Notes under the pieces: generated by a model | What the model was told of the DNA's origin: nothing | Seen by the model: only the letters and a program-made list of their open reading frames with translations | Databases searched by the model: none | Part shown: positions 17,326-26,852 of the stretch, piece by piece | Numbering within the stretch: the first letter of the stretch is position 1 | How the letters are laid out: every line of letters begins with the position of its first letter | Program-made: the position numbers and the translations under genes | NCBI GenBank assembly: GCA_965248155.1 | Contig: CBDFIO010000001.1 | Span: forward strand, 558,001 to 622,000 | DNA: 64,000 nt | Source of the DNA: RFSX01 sp965248155 | Lineage (GTDB): Bacteria; Bacteroidota; Bacteroidia; Chitinophagales; Saprospiraceae | Direction of reading: 5' to 3'

Positions 17326-18309
17326 ATGCGATTTACAGCAAAAGAAAAGATGGAACTGATTAGGCTGGTTGAGCAATCCGAATGGAGTGTTAGAAGAACT
17401 CTCAAGGAAATTGGTATTCACAAATCAACCTTTTACAACTGGTATAAGAAATATCGGGAAAATGGAATTGTAGGATTAGAGGAAAAGAAAAGTACAAGGA
17501 AGCATTACTGGAACAAGATTCCTGATCGGATCAGGTCTAATATATTGAATCTGGCACTGGAAGTTTCAGAGCTTTCTTGTAGAGAATTGGCTTGCAGGTA
17601 TACTGATGAGAATCAATACTTTATAAGCGAAAGCAGTGTTTACAGAATATTGAAATCTGCTGGACTGATAAACCCTCCTCATTATGATCTGATATCTGCC
17701 GCAGATGAATTTAAAGACAAAACAACAACTGTCAATCAAATGTGGCAAACTGATTTTACTTATTTCAAAATCATTGGCTGGGGATGGTATTACCTATCGA
17801 CTATATTAGATGATTATTCTAGGTACATTATAAGTTGGGAGTTGTGCTCAACGATGAAAACCCTTGATGTAAAAAATACTTTGAATCAGGCATTAAACCA
17901 TCCAAATGTAAATTTGAATAAACCGCCTAAGTTATTATCTGATAATGGATCTTGTTATTTAAGTCAAGAGTTGAGCTCTTATTTGGATGATTACAAAATT
18001 AAACATGTGAGAGGAAGACCTGGTCATCCTCAAACGCAAGGCAAGATTGAAAGGTATCACAGAACAATGAAAAATGTAATTAAACTGGATCATTATTACA
18101 GCCCAGGTGAATTGAGTTTTCCTCTTTCACAATTTGTAAAATATTATAACCATCACAGATATCATGAATCTTTACAAAACTTGATACCAGCAGATGTTTA
18201 TTATGGATTAAAAGAAGAAAAACTGAAGAGAAGAAAATTATGTAAACACAAAACATTTAAAAAACGCAGACAAAAATATTTCAATTTAACTTTTAAAAGT
18301 GTAACTTAA
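17326..18309 (+). CDS. IS3-family OrfB (integrase core), copy B
   Basis: 327 residues, nearly identical to copy A OrfB with the same D, D, E motifs. Differences seen include Asn in YYNHHRYHES, Ile in NLIPADV and Arg in KLKRRKL. Its partner OrfA is split by the nested IS, so the normal fusion protein cannot be made from this copy. Confidence 0.88.
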   Translation: MRFTAKEKMELIRLVEQSEWSVRRTLKEIGIHKSTFYNWYKKYRENGIVGLEEKKSTRKHYWNKIPDRIRSNILNLALEVSELSCRELACRYTDENQYFISESSVYRILKSAGLINPPHYDLISAADEFKDKTTTVNQMWQTDFTYFKIIGWGWYYLSTILDDYSRYIISWELCSTMKTLDVKNTLNQALNHPNVNLNKPPKLLSDNGSCYLSQELSSYLDDYKIKHVRGRPGHPQTQGKIERYHRTMKNVIKLDHYYSPGELSFPLSQFVKYYNHHRYHESLQNLIPADVYYGLKEEKLKRRKLCKHKTFKKRRQKYFNLTFKSVT

Positions 18310-18435
18310 TTTTATTCACTTATTGTCCACTTTGGTTTGAAGACCTACAACGCAGACAAAAATATTTCAATTTAACTTTTAAAAGTGTAACTTAATTTTA
18401 TTCACTTATTGTCCACTTTGGTTTGAAGACCTACA
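18264..18435. repeat. 86-bp direct tandem duplication of IS right end
   Basis: The last 86 bp of copy B (18264-18349, starting ACGCAGACAAAA and ending GACCTACA) are repeated base for base at 18350-18435. The second unit abuts the alginate lyase fragment. It could come from recombination, replication slippage or an assembly overlap. Confidence 0.9.
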
Positions 18436-19125
18436 ACTGAATTCTTCTCCCAAGGCAATACCATCAGCAGGTTCTTCAGGGTATGAAGTTGCGCTTGATC
18501 CAATTTTTGACATATCATAACCCCAGACCGCTGTTGAATAATCCCAACGTTCTGAATTATCGCCTTCTGTATTAATTTCATAATTCCAAAACACAGATCC
18601 TTTGGTGTGATCAAGGAATTTCTTGTAAAATATTTTTAAGGGTTCATTTTCATGTCCTTCATCACTATGAATTTGTCCTACTACAACTGAATACGAAGCA
18701 GCGACTCTGGCATCACCTGAGGTTGATACATGCATAACTTTTAAAGCGCCTGTTAATTTTCCGCCGGTTTCAGGGACCCAATGTTCTTTTTGTCCTAATT
18801 CTGTTCTTGTATTGCTTGAAGTACGTGAAGTAACACCAGAATTTGGCGTTTTATATACGACCCAATCTGTGTTTCCATCATTCTGGACATAAAAGAATTC
18901 TTTATGTTCATAATTGACTAATTTATCACTGCTTGTACCATCGCCTAACAATATTTTCCATTCGTCAAAAAATGGTATTACATCACTGGGGTAGTTAATG
19001 GCTGTTGTCTTTTTACTTTCACTAATATTCTTTGATTCTTTATCATTATTTGAGCAACTAAATAGAAATAATGTCAGGCCTATCATTAAGAGAGGCCGAA
19101 TAGATAAAATTCTAATTATTTTCAT
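18436..19125 (-). pseudogene. Alginate lyase family PL7 lipoprotein, 3' truncated
   Basis: About 230 residues with a lipoprotein signal (LMIGLTLFLFSCS) and a PL7 beta-jelly-roll. Two of the three PL7 catalytic motifs are present: SNTRTELGQ (R-T-E-L) and VVGQIHSDEG (Q-I-H). The third, YxKAGxYNQ, should follow and is missing because the gene ends at the duplicated IS end at 18435; the final ten residues are IS-encoded. The intact enzyme would cleave alginate at the cell surface or in the periplasm. Without the third motif it should be inactive. Confidence 0.87.
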
Positions 19126-19186
19126 TTGTATTGATTTTACAATTTCCTTTCAAATCACATTCAATTTAATGATTGCTTTTTAATAT

Positions 19187-19978
19187 TTATCTCAGGAGGG
19201 TTACAGAGCCATAAAATATGTTTGATTTACCATTAATAAATTCCACATTAATCTTATAAACAAATACATCTTTTGACAAATTAGAGCCATTCCATGAATC
19301 GCCCCGGTAGATGAGTTTTCCCCATCGATCATAAATTTCCATATCATATGACGTTACTTCATTCGCTGTTACAAATGGATGGAAAAGGTCATTGACTTCA
19401 TCACTATTTGGACTGAATATGTTTGGAATAAAAACATTAAAATGAAATAATTTCAACAATACTAAACTATCACATCCAAGAAAAGAAGGTAAGGAAATAT
19501 AATACTCACCTTCTTCTGAATAGCTATTATTTCCAAATTCAAATGTTTCTCCTGGAGCTATTGTCATCTCAAATGTATCATATACTTCTCCTATGACTTC
19601 CAGTTGTAATGCTATGATACTATCACAGTTATTCTGAGTTTGAATTGTATCTATGTAAAAACCAGAATTCGATAGTTCTAATCCTCCGAAAGGGTAAGAA
19701 TCACCCTTACAAAGAACGACTGTGTCAGAACTATAATAAGAGGGGATAAAGTAATTATAAGAAGAGGATACTCTACAAGAGGTACCAGATATGATTCGGA
19801 CTTGGTAAGACCCTTCCCCATAATTTTGTTTCAACTCTGAAAAAGTTTCTCCAACCAATGCTACTCCTGCCAGATACCATTGGTATTCAAAATCTGAATT
19901 TTCTGGAACAGAGATTGTGAAATTCTGATTGCAAGGATGAAAGAATTCAGTAATCTGTAAATCAAATGATGCCAAATC
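19187..19978 (-). pseudogene. Gliding-motility-type C-terminal domain protein, 5' truncated
   Basis: The last 260 or so residues of a larger secreted protein. The end is the CHU_C/gliding-motility-associated domain (VFIPNIFSPNSDEVNDLFHP, then MEIYDRWGKLIYRG, WNGSNLSKDVFVYKI), a T9SS-linked surface module. Upstream are Ig-like or SprB-like segments (VVLCKGDSYPFGG, FYIDTIQTQNNCDSI). The frame is open up to IS copy C, and the only start there is a TTG within the fragment, so the promoter, signal peptide and most of the protein are lost. Confidence 0.85.
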
Positions 19979-20053
19979 TGTAAATCGTCAAATAAAAGTG
20001 GACCATTAAGTGAATAAAATTAAGTTATACATAACTATTAAATTCACTTTATT

Positions 20054-20404
20054 ATGAACAAGAAAAACAAATCAGCAGAATCTTATGTCCGAGATGTAAA
20101 AAGAAGGACAAGACGTAAATTTTCTACAGAAGAAAAGATTAGAATAGTCATTGAAGGATTAAGAGGAGAACAAAGTGTTGCTTCTCTTTGTAGAAGAGAA
20201 GAGATTTCACAACCACTATATTATAAGTAGAGTAAAGATTTCATGGAAGCAGGGAAGAAACGTTTAAAGGGAGACACAGAACGTGAAGCCAATACTTCAG
20301 AAGTTCAACATCTAAAGACAGAAAATCAAGACCTTAAAGAGGTAGTAGCAGAACTTACCCTGAAAAATCGTGTGCTTAAAAAAAGCTTGAATGGAGTAAA
20401 ATAA
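20054..20404 (+). pseudogene. IS3-family OrfA of copy C, nonsense mutation
   Basis: Codon 59 is TAG at 20228-20230 where copies A and B have TGG (Trp in YYKWSKDF). The rest of the frame is intact to 20404. The change lies within the HTH, and the stop precedes the slippery run, so no OrfAB fusion forms. Confidence 0.9.
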
Positions 20405-20418
20405 AATTCAAGAAGTAT

Positions 20419-21402
20419 ATGCGATTTACAGCAAAAGAAAAGATGGAACTGATTAGGCTGGTTGAGCAATCTGAATGGAGTGTTAGAAGAACTCTCAAGG
20501 AAATTGGTATTCACAAATCAACCTTTTACAACTGGTATAAGAAATATCGGGAAAATGGAATTGTAGGATTAGAGGAAAAGAAAAGTACAAGGAAGCATTA
20601 CTGGAACAAGATTCCTGATCGGATCAGGTCTAATATATTGAATCTGGCACTGGAAGTTTCAGAGCTTTCTTGTAGAGAATTGGCTTGCAGGTATACTGAT
20701 GAGAATCAATACTTTATAAGCGAAAGCAGTGGTTACAGAATATTGAAATCTGCTGGACTGATAAACCCTCCTCATTATGATCTGATATCTGCCGCAGATG
20801 AATTTAAAGACAAAACAACAACTGTCAATCAAATGTGGCAAACTGATTTTACTTATTTCAAAATCATTGGCTGGGGATGGTATTACCTATCGACTATATT
20901 AGATGATTATTCTAGGTACATTATAAGTTGGGAGTTGTGCTCAACGATGAAAACCCTTGATGTAAAAAATACTTTGAATCAGGCATTAAACCATCCAAAT
21001 GTAAATTTGAATAAACCGCCTAAGTTATTATCTGATAATGGATCTTGTTATTTAAGTCAAGAGTTGAGCTCTTATTTGGATGATTACAAAATTAAACATG
21101 TGAGAGGAAGACCTGGTCATCCTCAAACGCAAGGCAAGATTGAAAGGTATCACAGAACGATGAAAAATGTAATTAAACTGGATCATTATTACAGCCCAGG
21201 TGAATTGAGTTTTCCTCTTTCACAATTTGTAAAATATTATAACCATCACAGATATCATGAATCTTTACAAAACTTGACACCAGCAGATGTTTATTATGGA
21301 TTAAAAGAAGAAAAACTGAAGAGAAAAAAATTATGTAAACACAAAACATTTAAAAAACGCAGACAAAAATATTTCAATTTAACTTTTAAAAGTGTAACTT
21401 AA
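20419..21402 (+). CDS. IS3-family OrfB (integrase core), copy C
   Basis: 327 residues with intact D, D, E motifs. It differs from A and B by Gly for Val in ESSGYRIL. OrfA of this copy is truncated, so the normal fusion route is closed. Confidence 0.88.
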   Translation: MRFTAKEKMELIRLVEQSEWSVRRTLKEIGIHKSTFYNWYKKYRENGIVGLEEKKSTRKHYWNKIPDRIRSNILNLALEVSELSCRELACRYTDENQYFISESSGYRILKSAGLINPPHYDLISAADEFKDKTTTVNQMWQTDFTYFKIIGWGWYYLSTILDDYSRYIISWELCSTMKTLDVKNTLNQALNHPNVNLNKPPKLLSDNGSCYLSQELSSYLDDYKIKHVRGRPGHPQTQGKIERYHRTMKNVIKLDHYYSPGELSFPLSQFVKYYNHHRYHESLQNLTPADVYYGLKEEKLKRKKLCKHKTFKKRRQKYFNLTFKSVT

Positions 21403-21442
21403 TTTTATTCACTTATTGTCCACTTTGGTTTGAAGACCTACA

Positions 21443-21784
21443 TGCACTACCTGAGAAAATATAACCAATATCATCTGGATATAATGCGATAGGCAAATGT
21501 TCCCAATGTACCAAATCTTTACTAACGGCATGACCCCAGTGCATCGGGCCCCATATTGTAGAATCAGGATAATATTGATAGAACAAATGATATTCTCCTT
21601 CAGAATAGACCAAGCCGTTTGGATCATTCATCCAATGGGCATCAGGAGAAAAATGAAATTGTGGTCTATGCTTTTCATCGTAATTGCTTTCTGCAATCTG
21701 AGTGTGTTTTACAGATGTCGAATTATCAGATTTGCATGATTGGATTAGAATAAGAAAAAGCAAGCCTAAATAGAGTAAGCGCAT
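21443..21784 (-). pseudogene. GH32 glycosidase N-terminal fragment
   Basis: The first 114 residues of a GH32 fructosidase (levanase/invertase type). A lipoprotein signal (LLFLILIQSC) precedes the sucrase box HFSPDAHWMNDPNGL with the Asp nucleophile, then FYQYYPDSTIWGPMHWGHA and IFSGSA. The remaining 370 or so residues, including the RDP and EC motifs, are gone; IS copy C begins immediately after SGSA. It is the last gene of a sugar operon with the kinase and porter (12-bp and 8-bp gaps). The fragment cannot be active. Confidence 0.9.
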
Positions 21785-21796
21785 AAATCAGTTGGT

Positions 21797-22543
21797 TTAG
21801 TTTTTATGGTTTTGTTCTGCAGCGATGGCAGCACCTATAATTCCTGCATTATTCATAAACTTAGCGATAAGAAGTGGTGTAGATACTTTGATGTATTTCT
21901 TATAGTTATCGTATTTCTTACTTATCCCTCCTCCAAGAATGAAATAGTCAGGAGAAAAAGTCCTGACAATATGTTTAAGAAAAAAATTAAACCTTTTCCC
22001 CCATTCTTCCCATTCTAGATTTTGATCTTTTCTTGCCTTATCCCCAGCCCAAAATTCTATAGGTTTCCCATTTTTTCCAAGAAGCCTACCCATTTCAATA
22101 TTAGGAATTAATACATCGTCTTGAAATAAGCCTGAACCAATTCCGGTACCTACTGTCAGCATGACGATTAATCCTTTTTTGCTTTTTGCAGCACCGAATT
22201 TCAATTCCGCGAATCCTGCAATGTCGGCATCATTCATCACTGTAAATTTTAGACCGGTTGCTTTTTCAAAAACCTTATCAATTTGTACTCCTGTCCATTT
22301 TGGATCAATATTTCCCTCCGTCAGAGATTTACCTTTTACAACAACAGTAGGGAATCCGCACCCAACAGGACCTTTGTATTTAAAATGTTTTACCATTTCG
22401 GCAATGGTATTACTTATGTTTTTTGGATTGGGCGGTTGAGGAGTTGCGATTCTATGACGTTCACTAATTAGTATTCCCTTTTTGGTATCAACTATGGCTC
22501 CTTTTATTCCGGATCCCCCAACATCAATTCCTAAAATATTCAT
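21797..22543 (-). CDS. ROK-family sugar kinase, polyphosphate glucokinase-like
   Basis: A 248-residue ROK kinase with the N-terminal phosphate loop GIDVGGSGIKGAIVD, the segment RIATPQPPNP typical of the polyphosphate glucokinase branch, the catalytic Asp in VMNDADIAG, and the second phosphate motif MLTVGTGIGSGL. It would phosphorylate glucose (possibly fructose) using polyphosphate or ATP. It lies between a sugar porter and a GH32 fragment, which fits intake and phosphorylation of hexoses freed from sucrose or fructan. The substrate is inferred. Confidence 0.8.
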   Translation of the reverse strand: MNILGIDVGGSGIKGAIVDTKKGILISERHRIATPQPPNPKNISNTIAEMVKHFKYKGPVGCGFPTVVVKGKSLTEGNIDPKWTGVQIDKVFEKATGLKFTVMNDADIAGFAELKFGAAKSKKGLIVMLTVGTGIGSGLFQDDVLIPNIEMGRLLGKNGKPIEFWAGDKARKDQNLEWEEWGKRFNFFLKHIVRTFSPDYFILGGGISKKYDNYKKYIKVSTPLLIAKFMNNAGIIGAAIAAEQNHKN

Positions 22544-22551
22544 TGACTATA

Positions 22552-23874
22552 TTATTTTATAAGTTTCTGTTCTAGTTCTTCGAGACTTATTCCTTTAGTT
22601 TCAGGCATTAAGAAGATGACAAATAGTAATTGCAATACCATCATAAATGCAAAAAATGCGAAAATTGTAGCACCCGAGAAAGCGTTAAGAACAGAAGGAG
22701 TTACCAATGTAATAATTGCTGCAAATACCCAATGGTTCCCGGATCCAAAAGACATCCCTTTATCTCTTATTTTATTAGGGAAAATTTCAGAAATAAATAC
22801 CCATATCACAGCGCCCTGACCAACCGCATGCGAAGCGATAAACGCCGAAACAAATATGACAACCATAACTCCTTCAGCGGCACTATAAAAGGCCCACGAC
22901 ACGGCACATAAGCTTAATATGTATCCTATCGATCCAAAGACCATCAATTGCTTGCGGCCTAAACGATCTATCAGATACATCCCCAATAATGTAAAAATAA
23001 AGTTTACAATGCCTATCGGAATTGAAGCGCCTAGTACATTTTCAGCAGCGATTCCAGCTTGAGAAAAAATTCTTGGCGCATAGTATAGGACAAAATTAAT
23101 CCCCGATAACTGATTGAAAAATGCCAATAGAAAGGCAAGCATTATTGGCCATTTATACTTCTTCGAAAAAAATGTGTGTGATATTGTTTCAGTTAAACTG
23201 GCTCTGATAAGATTCAGTTGATTTATTACTTCTTCTTTAGTGTAAATCTTTGAAAGGACGGATGAGGCTTTGTCTTCATCGTTATGTTTCATCATCAACC
23301 ATCTCGAACTTTGAGGTACCTTTAATACCATCATTGTATAAATGAGAGCCGGTATTGCTTCTATACCAAGCATCCATCTCCATGCATCTGATCCTAGATA
23401 TTTGCCGATTAAAAAATTGGATAGAAACGCAATTAGTATTCCAAAGACGATATTAAATTGATAGCTGGCCACGAGTCTTCCACGTTTATCTTTTGGAGCG
23501 ATTTCAGAGATATAAATTGGAGCTGCAACTGAAGAGGCACCTACTCCAAGTCCACCTATAAATCTGAAAATTGAAAAGCTGTAAGGATCCACAGCGAGCG
23601 CTGATCCTAATGCTGAAACAGTATACAAAATACCAATCCAAAACAATGTTTTTTTTCGTCCCCATTTATTACAGGGAATTCCACCGAGCAAGGCTCCTAA
23701 TACGGTTCCCCATAAGGCCATCGACATAATAAATGTGCCATGGAAAAGAGGGCTTGTGTTCCATAGTTTTTGGATGGATTGACCGGCACCTGAAATAACG
23801 ATGGTATCAAATCCAAATAAAAAACCTGCCATGGCTACAGTGATCGCCCAGAATTGTAAGGAGTTGGTTTTCAT
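22552..23874 (-). CDS. Sugar porter (MFS) family transporter
   Basis: A 440-residue MFS sugar porter with twelve predicted membrane segments. Signatures: GGIPCNKWGRKKT after TM2, the FRFIGGLGVG and SEIAPKDKRGRLV segments, the mid-loop PQSSRWLM, DRLGRKQLM after TM8, and the terminal PETKGISLEE. It imports a hexose by proton symport or facilitated diffusion. It is the first gene of the leftward operon with the ROK kinase (8-bp gap) and GH32. Confidence 0.88.
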   Translation of the reverse strand: MKTNSLQFWAITVAMAGFLFGFDTIVISGAGQSIQKLWNTSPLFHGTFIMSMALWGTVLGALLGGIPCNKWGRKKTLFWIGILYTVSALGSALAVDPYSFSIFRFIGGLGVGASSVAAPIYISEIAPKDKRGRLVASYQFNIVFGILIAFLSNFLIGKYLGSDAWRWMLGIEAIPALIYTMMVLKVPQSSRWLMMKHNDEDKASSVLSKIYTKEEVINQLNLIRASLTETISHTFFSKKYKWPIMLAFLLAFFNQLSGINFVLYYAPRIFSQAGIAAENVLGASIPIGIVNFIFTLLGMYLIDRLGRKQLMVFGSIGYILSLCAVSWAFYSAAEGVMVVIFVSAFIASHAVGQGAVIWVFISEIFPNKIRDKGMSFGSGNHWVFAAIITLVTPSVLNAFSGATIFAFFAFMMVLQLLFVIFLMPETKGISLEELEQKLIK

Positions 23875-24182
23875 ATATTTAAGCTAAAAGCTTCTAAATT
23901 AATTTAATTCCTTTAAATACTAGTCCATATTAACTGAATAGCAATGATTATAAATTACATTGTTGTTTAAAAACTTCCATAGGAGCTAGAAGCAAGTTGA
24001 AGTATATATTATGAAAAGAAAATCCAAATGAATTCAGAAGCTACACTATAGAGAAAAGTATTGAAGAATAATGACGATTAACTCTCTAATACAAAATATC
24101 CATCCATATCTTCCATGTTCTTGATCTTTAGTTTACCACGGGGCTCTAATTTGTACTGATTGTTTAAGAGATTTTTAGTGAC

Positions 24183-25694
24183 TTATGAAATATTTATTCT
24201 TCCCGGTTCACTTGTCGTCTCCATACGCCCTGCTGTGTTTACAGTGTCTCCCCAAATATCAAAAGCAAATTTTGTATTTCCTACAACACCGGCGATAACG
24301 GGTCCGGAGTGAATCCCTATACGAGCTTCAAATAACGGTAGTCCCAATTTACTTCTTTCTGTATTCCATTGTCTTAAAAATGTCTGAAACTCTTTTGCTG
24401 TGTCTATGATATTAGAGGCATGTTTTTTTGAAGCTGTAGGAACTCCTGCAGCACACATGTAGGCATCACCAATTGTCTTTATTTTTTCTACACCGTGTTT
24501 TTCAACTATTTCATCAAATTTTCCAAAACAATGATGTAGGCTTTCAATCAACTTTTGCGGACTCATGGTTTTTGAAATCTTTGAAAAGTTGACAAAGTCT
24601 GCAAACATGACCGTACAAGATTCATAAGATTGAGTTTCTACAGTCCCTTTTTCTTTTAATTCAGAGGCTATAGACTCTGATAGTATATTAAGCAATAAGT
24701 TTTCAGATATACTTTTCTCTGTATCAATAATCTTATTCTTATTCTCTAATTCAGCGTTATGTTTTCTGGAAGATCTATACCTCATGAAAAGGAAAATACT
24801 TAGTAGGGCAATAAAGCCAGCCAATGCAATAAATAAGTTGTTCCTTGTTTTTGTCAATTTTAATTGAGCTGTTTGAAGCTCAAGCTTAGATTCAACTCTC
24901 TCAAGCTCTGCCGTTTTTTGAACGTTGTCAATTGAATCCGATAATGCTAAGTACTTCAGAGAATCCAGGTTCTTTTTAGTTTCCAAAAGAAGAAGCTGGC
25001 TTTTAGCTTGTTCGGTAGATAATTCGTCAATTTGCAGTTTACGTTCCTGATTTAGTCTGTCAAGATCTCTTCTTTGCTGGGCAAGAGTACTAACGGTACT
25101 TTCAAGCTTTTTTCTTTCTGATTGAATGTTTTTAAATTCTTCAAATTTTTGATCTTTTCCTCTTTTTTTGAATTCTTTAAATTCTTCTTCTTGTTTTGTT
25201 TTTTCTGTTTGAATGGCGAGACTTTCTCTCTTGGAATTTATTTCTGCAATTTCATTATTTACAGAAATACTTAATTTTCTATCTGTAGATCTGGATTTGA
25301 TCGTTTCCAATAAATTCAGATTTCCATCTTCTAATGCAGGGATATTTTTTTGCAGACTGGTTTTTATTGATTCAAAAGCTGTTTGCAAATATTTTTTATC
25401 CGGAGGAGCAAGCCTTAGAATATAGCTAGCTTTTTCTTTGTGTATAAATGCAATTTGAGGTCCACGTTTCATCTTTTTAACCTCTCTGGAAGCTTTATCT
25501 AATACTTTTACACCATCGTCATAATGGCCATTCTTTAAGTAAATTTCAGCTAACTCAAATGATTTATTAAGAAATGCATTACCATCAAGTTGCTTTAATT
25601 CGTCCTCCAATTGTTTTATTTGATTGGATTGCCCAATCAAAATTGGTGGTAAAGAGAATAATAACAGAAAAGTGAGAAGGATAGATTGTTTCAT
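24183..25694 (-). CDS. Class III adenylate/guanylate cyclase, C-terminus cut by a stop
   Basis: A 503-residue sensor-like cyclase: signal peptide (SILLTFLLLFSLPP), TPR-like helical region to about 150, long coiled coil (about 160-275), one membrane segment (about 285-307, LFIALAGFIALLSIFLF) and a cytoplasmic class III domain (about 335-503). Metal-binding Asp residues are in MFADFVNFSK and TIGDAYMCA; the transition-state Arg is in NTAGRMETT. The frame stops at RINIS, TAA at 24183-24185, but the same frame continues with TKNLLNNQYKLEPRGKLKIK and MDGYFVL to a natural stop at 24078, the normal family ending. The loss is 35 residues; activity is uncertain. Confidence 0.85.
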   Translation of the reverse strand: MKQSILLTFLLLFSLPPILIGQSNQIKQLEDELKQLDGNAFLNKSFELAEIYLKNGHYDDGVKVLDKASREVKKMKRGPQIAFIHKEKASYILRLAPPDKKYLQTAFESIKTSLQKNIPALEDGNLNLLETIKSRSTDRKLSISVNNEIAEINSKRESLAIQTEKTKQEEEFKEFKKRGKDQKFEEFKNIQSERKKLESTVSTLAQQRRDLDRLNQERKLQIDELSTEQAKSQLLLLETKKNLDSLKYLALSDSIDNVQKTAELERVESKLELQTAQLKLTKTRNNLFIALAGFIALLSIFLFMRYRSSRKHNAELENKNKIIDTEKSISENLLLNILSESIASELKEKGTVETQSYESCTVMFADFVNFSKISKTMSPQKLIESLHHCFGKFDEIVEKHGVEKIKTIGDAYMCAAGVPTASKKHASNIIDTAKEFQTFLRQWNTERSKLGLPLFEARIGIHSGPVIAGVVGNTKFAFDIWGDTVNTAGRMETTSEPGRINIS

Positions 25695-25804
25695 TAGTGT
25701 TTGGAATTACAAGATTCCTCAAAATAACAAACAAACACCATATTTTATAGTCCATAAAGTATATAGGAAACCATCTTTGAAGAAAAGCTTGCTTGATTGA
25801 AAGA

Positions 25805-26767
25805 CTAAGCGTTTTTCGCTATTGATTTTTCTAAAAGGGATTTGGTCAGAAGTATGCCTTCATTTTCAGAATAATTGGGTCCTTCGTATTCTATTCCAAT
25901 GTATCCTTTGTATCCAGAGTCTTTTATTAGTTTGATCATTTTATAATAATCAATAGTGGTTTCGTCTCCATTTTCATCGAAATCATAAGCTTTTGCACTT
26001 ACGGCTTTTGCATAAGGAAGAAATTCTTGAACGCCCTTATAGATACCATATGAATCTTTGCATTCATTTTTAGCAGTACTTCCCCATTCTGCATCCATAC
26101 ACCAGTTACCAAAATCTGGTAAGGTTCCGAAATTAGGTTTATTGACTTGTTTGATAACATCACAAATAAAACTCGCTTTTGAACTCAGCAGACCATGATT
26201 TTCGATTATAACATTGATGTCTTCCTTTCCTGCATAATCGACAAGACGACCCATTCCATCAATTAGAGCATTGCGTAAAACCTGTTCTTCGGATCCACCA
26301 AAAGCATTAACTCTAATTGAATGGCATCCTAATAGTTTTGCTGTATGAACCCATTTATAATGATTTTCAACTGCTGTCGTCCTTTCCAGGTCATCAGTTG
26401 CTCCTAAGTCTCCTTCATCATCAATCATAATTAAAAGACTTTCTACCTCTTCGCTGGAGGCTCTTTCTCGCATTTTAATCCAATAGGATTCATCCTCAAC
26501 AACGTCGTTATAAAATTGACTTGCATATTCTATAGCATTGATACCAAACTTATTCTTTGCAAGGCTAGCAAAATCGCCAGGATTGATTTCACTTGCTTGT
26601 AGCTGAAGGTGTACTGACCACTGCGCCAAAGATATTTTTAAAGCACTCTCAAGATTGTTTACGATTTGAGTTTCGTTTTTAGGATTGCAGGCAAATAGGG
26701 GAGTCATTGATAGGGCGCTAGTCGTCCACATCATATTTTTCACAAAGGTTCTTCTTTTTATAGTCAT
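25805..26767 (-). CDS. Secreted sugar phosphate isomerase/epimerase-like TIM barrel
   Basis: A 320-residue protein of the AP endonuclease 2/xylose isomerase-like TIM-barrel family. The N-terminus (TIKRRTFVKNMMWTTSALSM) looks like a Tat or lipoprotein leader with a Cys in PLFACN. Metal-site segments are visible: VIIENHGLLS (Glu), GTLPDFGNW (Asp), AVSAKAYDFD and IGIEYEGP (Glu). The substrate is unknown; such proteins are common in Bacteroidota sugar loci. It stands alone between the cyclase and a membrane protein. Confidence 0.82.
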   Translation of the reverse strand: MTIKRRTFVKNMMWTTSALSMTPLFACNPKNETQIVNNLESALKISLAQWSVHLQLQASEINPGDFASLAKNKFGINAIEYASQFYNDVVEDESYWIKMRERASSEEVESLLIMIDDEGDLGATDDLERTTAVENHYKWVHTAKLLGCHSIRVNAFGGSEEQVLRNALIDGMGRLVDYAGKEDINVIIENHGLLSSKASFICDVIKQVNKPNFGTLPDFGNWCMDAEWGSTAKNECKDSYGIYKGVQEFLPYAKAVSAKAYDFDENGDETTIDYYKMIKLIKDSGYKGYIGIEYEGPNYSENEGILLTKSLLEKSIAKNA

Positions 26768-26852
26768 AACTGAGAAATTAATTTTGCGATTTAGCCGAAT
26801 GTTAGCTGAACGAATTTAATAAATATAATGCTTACACTAAAAGGGCTTACAC

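Larger units (their letters stand above)
15662..18349 (+). mobile_element. IS3-family element, copy B, interrupted by another IS
   Basis: Same ends and sequence as copy A. Without the nested element (15856-17075) and one 4-bp duplication it is 1464 bp, the same as copy C. The left flank is the upstream region of a TPR lipoprotein and the right flank an alginate lyase fragment, with no matching duplication. The last 86 bp are repeated directly after the right end (18350-18435). The insertion in orfA means it cannot make the fusion transposase. Confidence 0.92.
19979..21442 (+). mobile_element. IS3-family element, copy C (1464 bp)
   Basis: The same ends and frames as copies A and B. The left flank is a gliding-type protein and the right flank a GH32 gene, with no shared short duplication. 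OrfA carries a stop at codon 59, so it depends on another copy for movement. Confidence 0.92.

Noticed and set aside
19952..19986. 12-bp direct repeat AATCTGTAAATC at the left junction of IS copy C
   Set aside because: One unit lies in the flanking gene and the other spans the IS end. It is probably chance or microhomology and is not a duplication flanking the IS on both sides.
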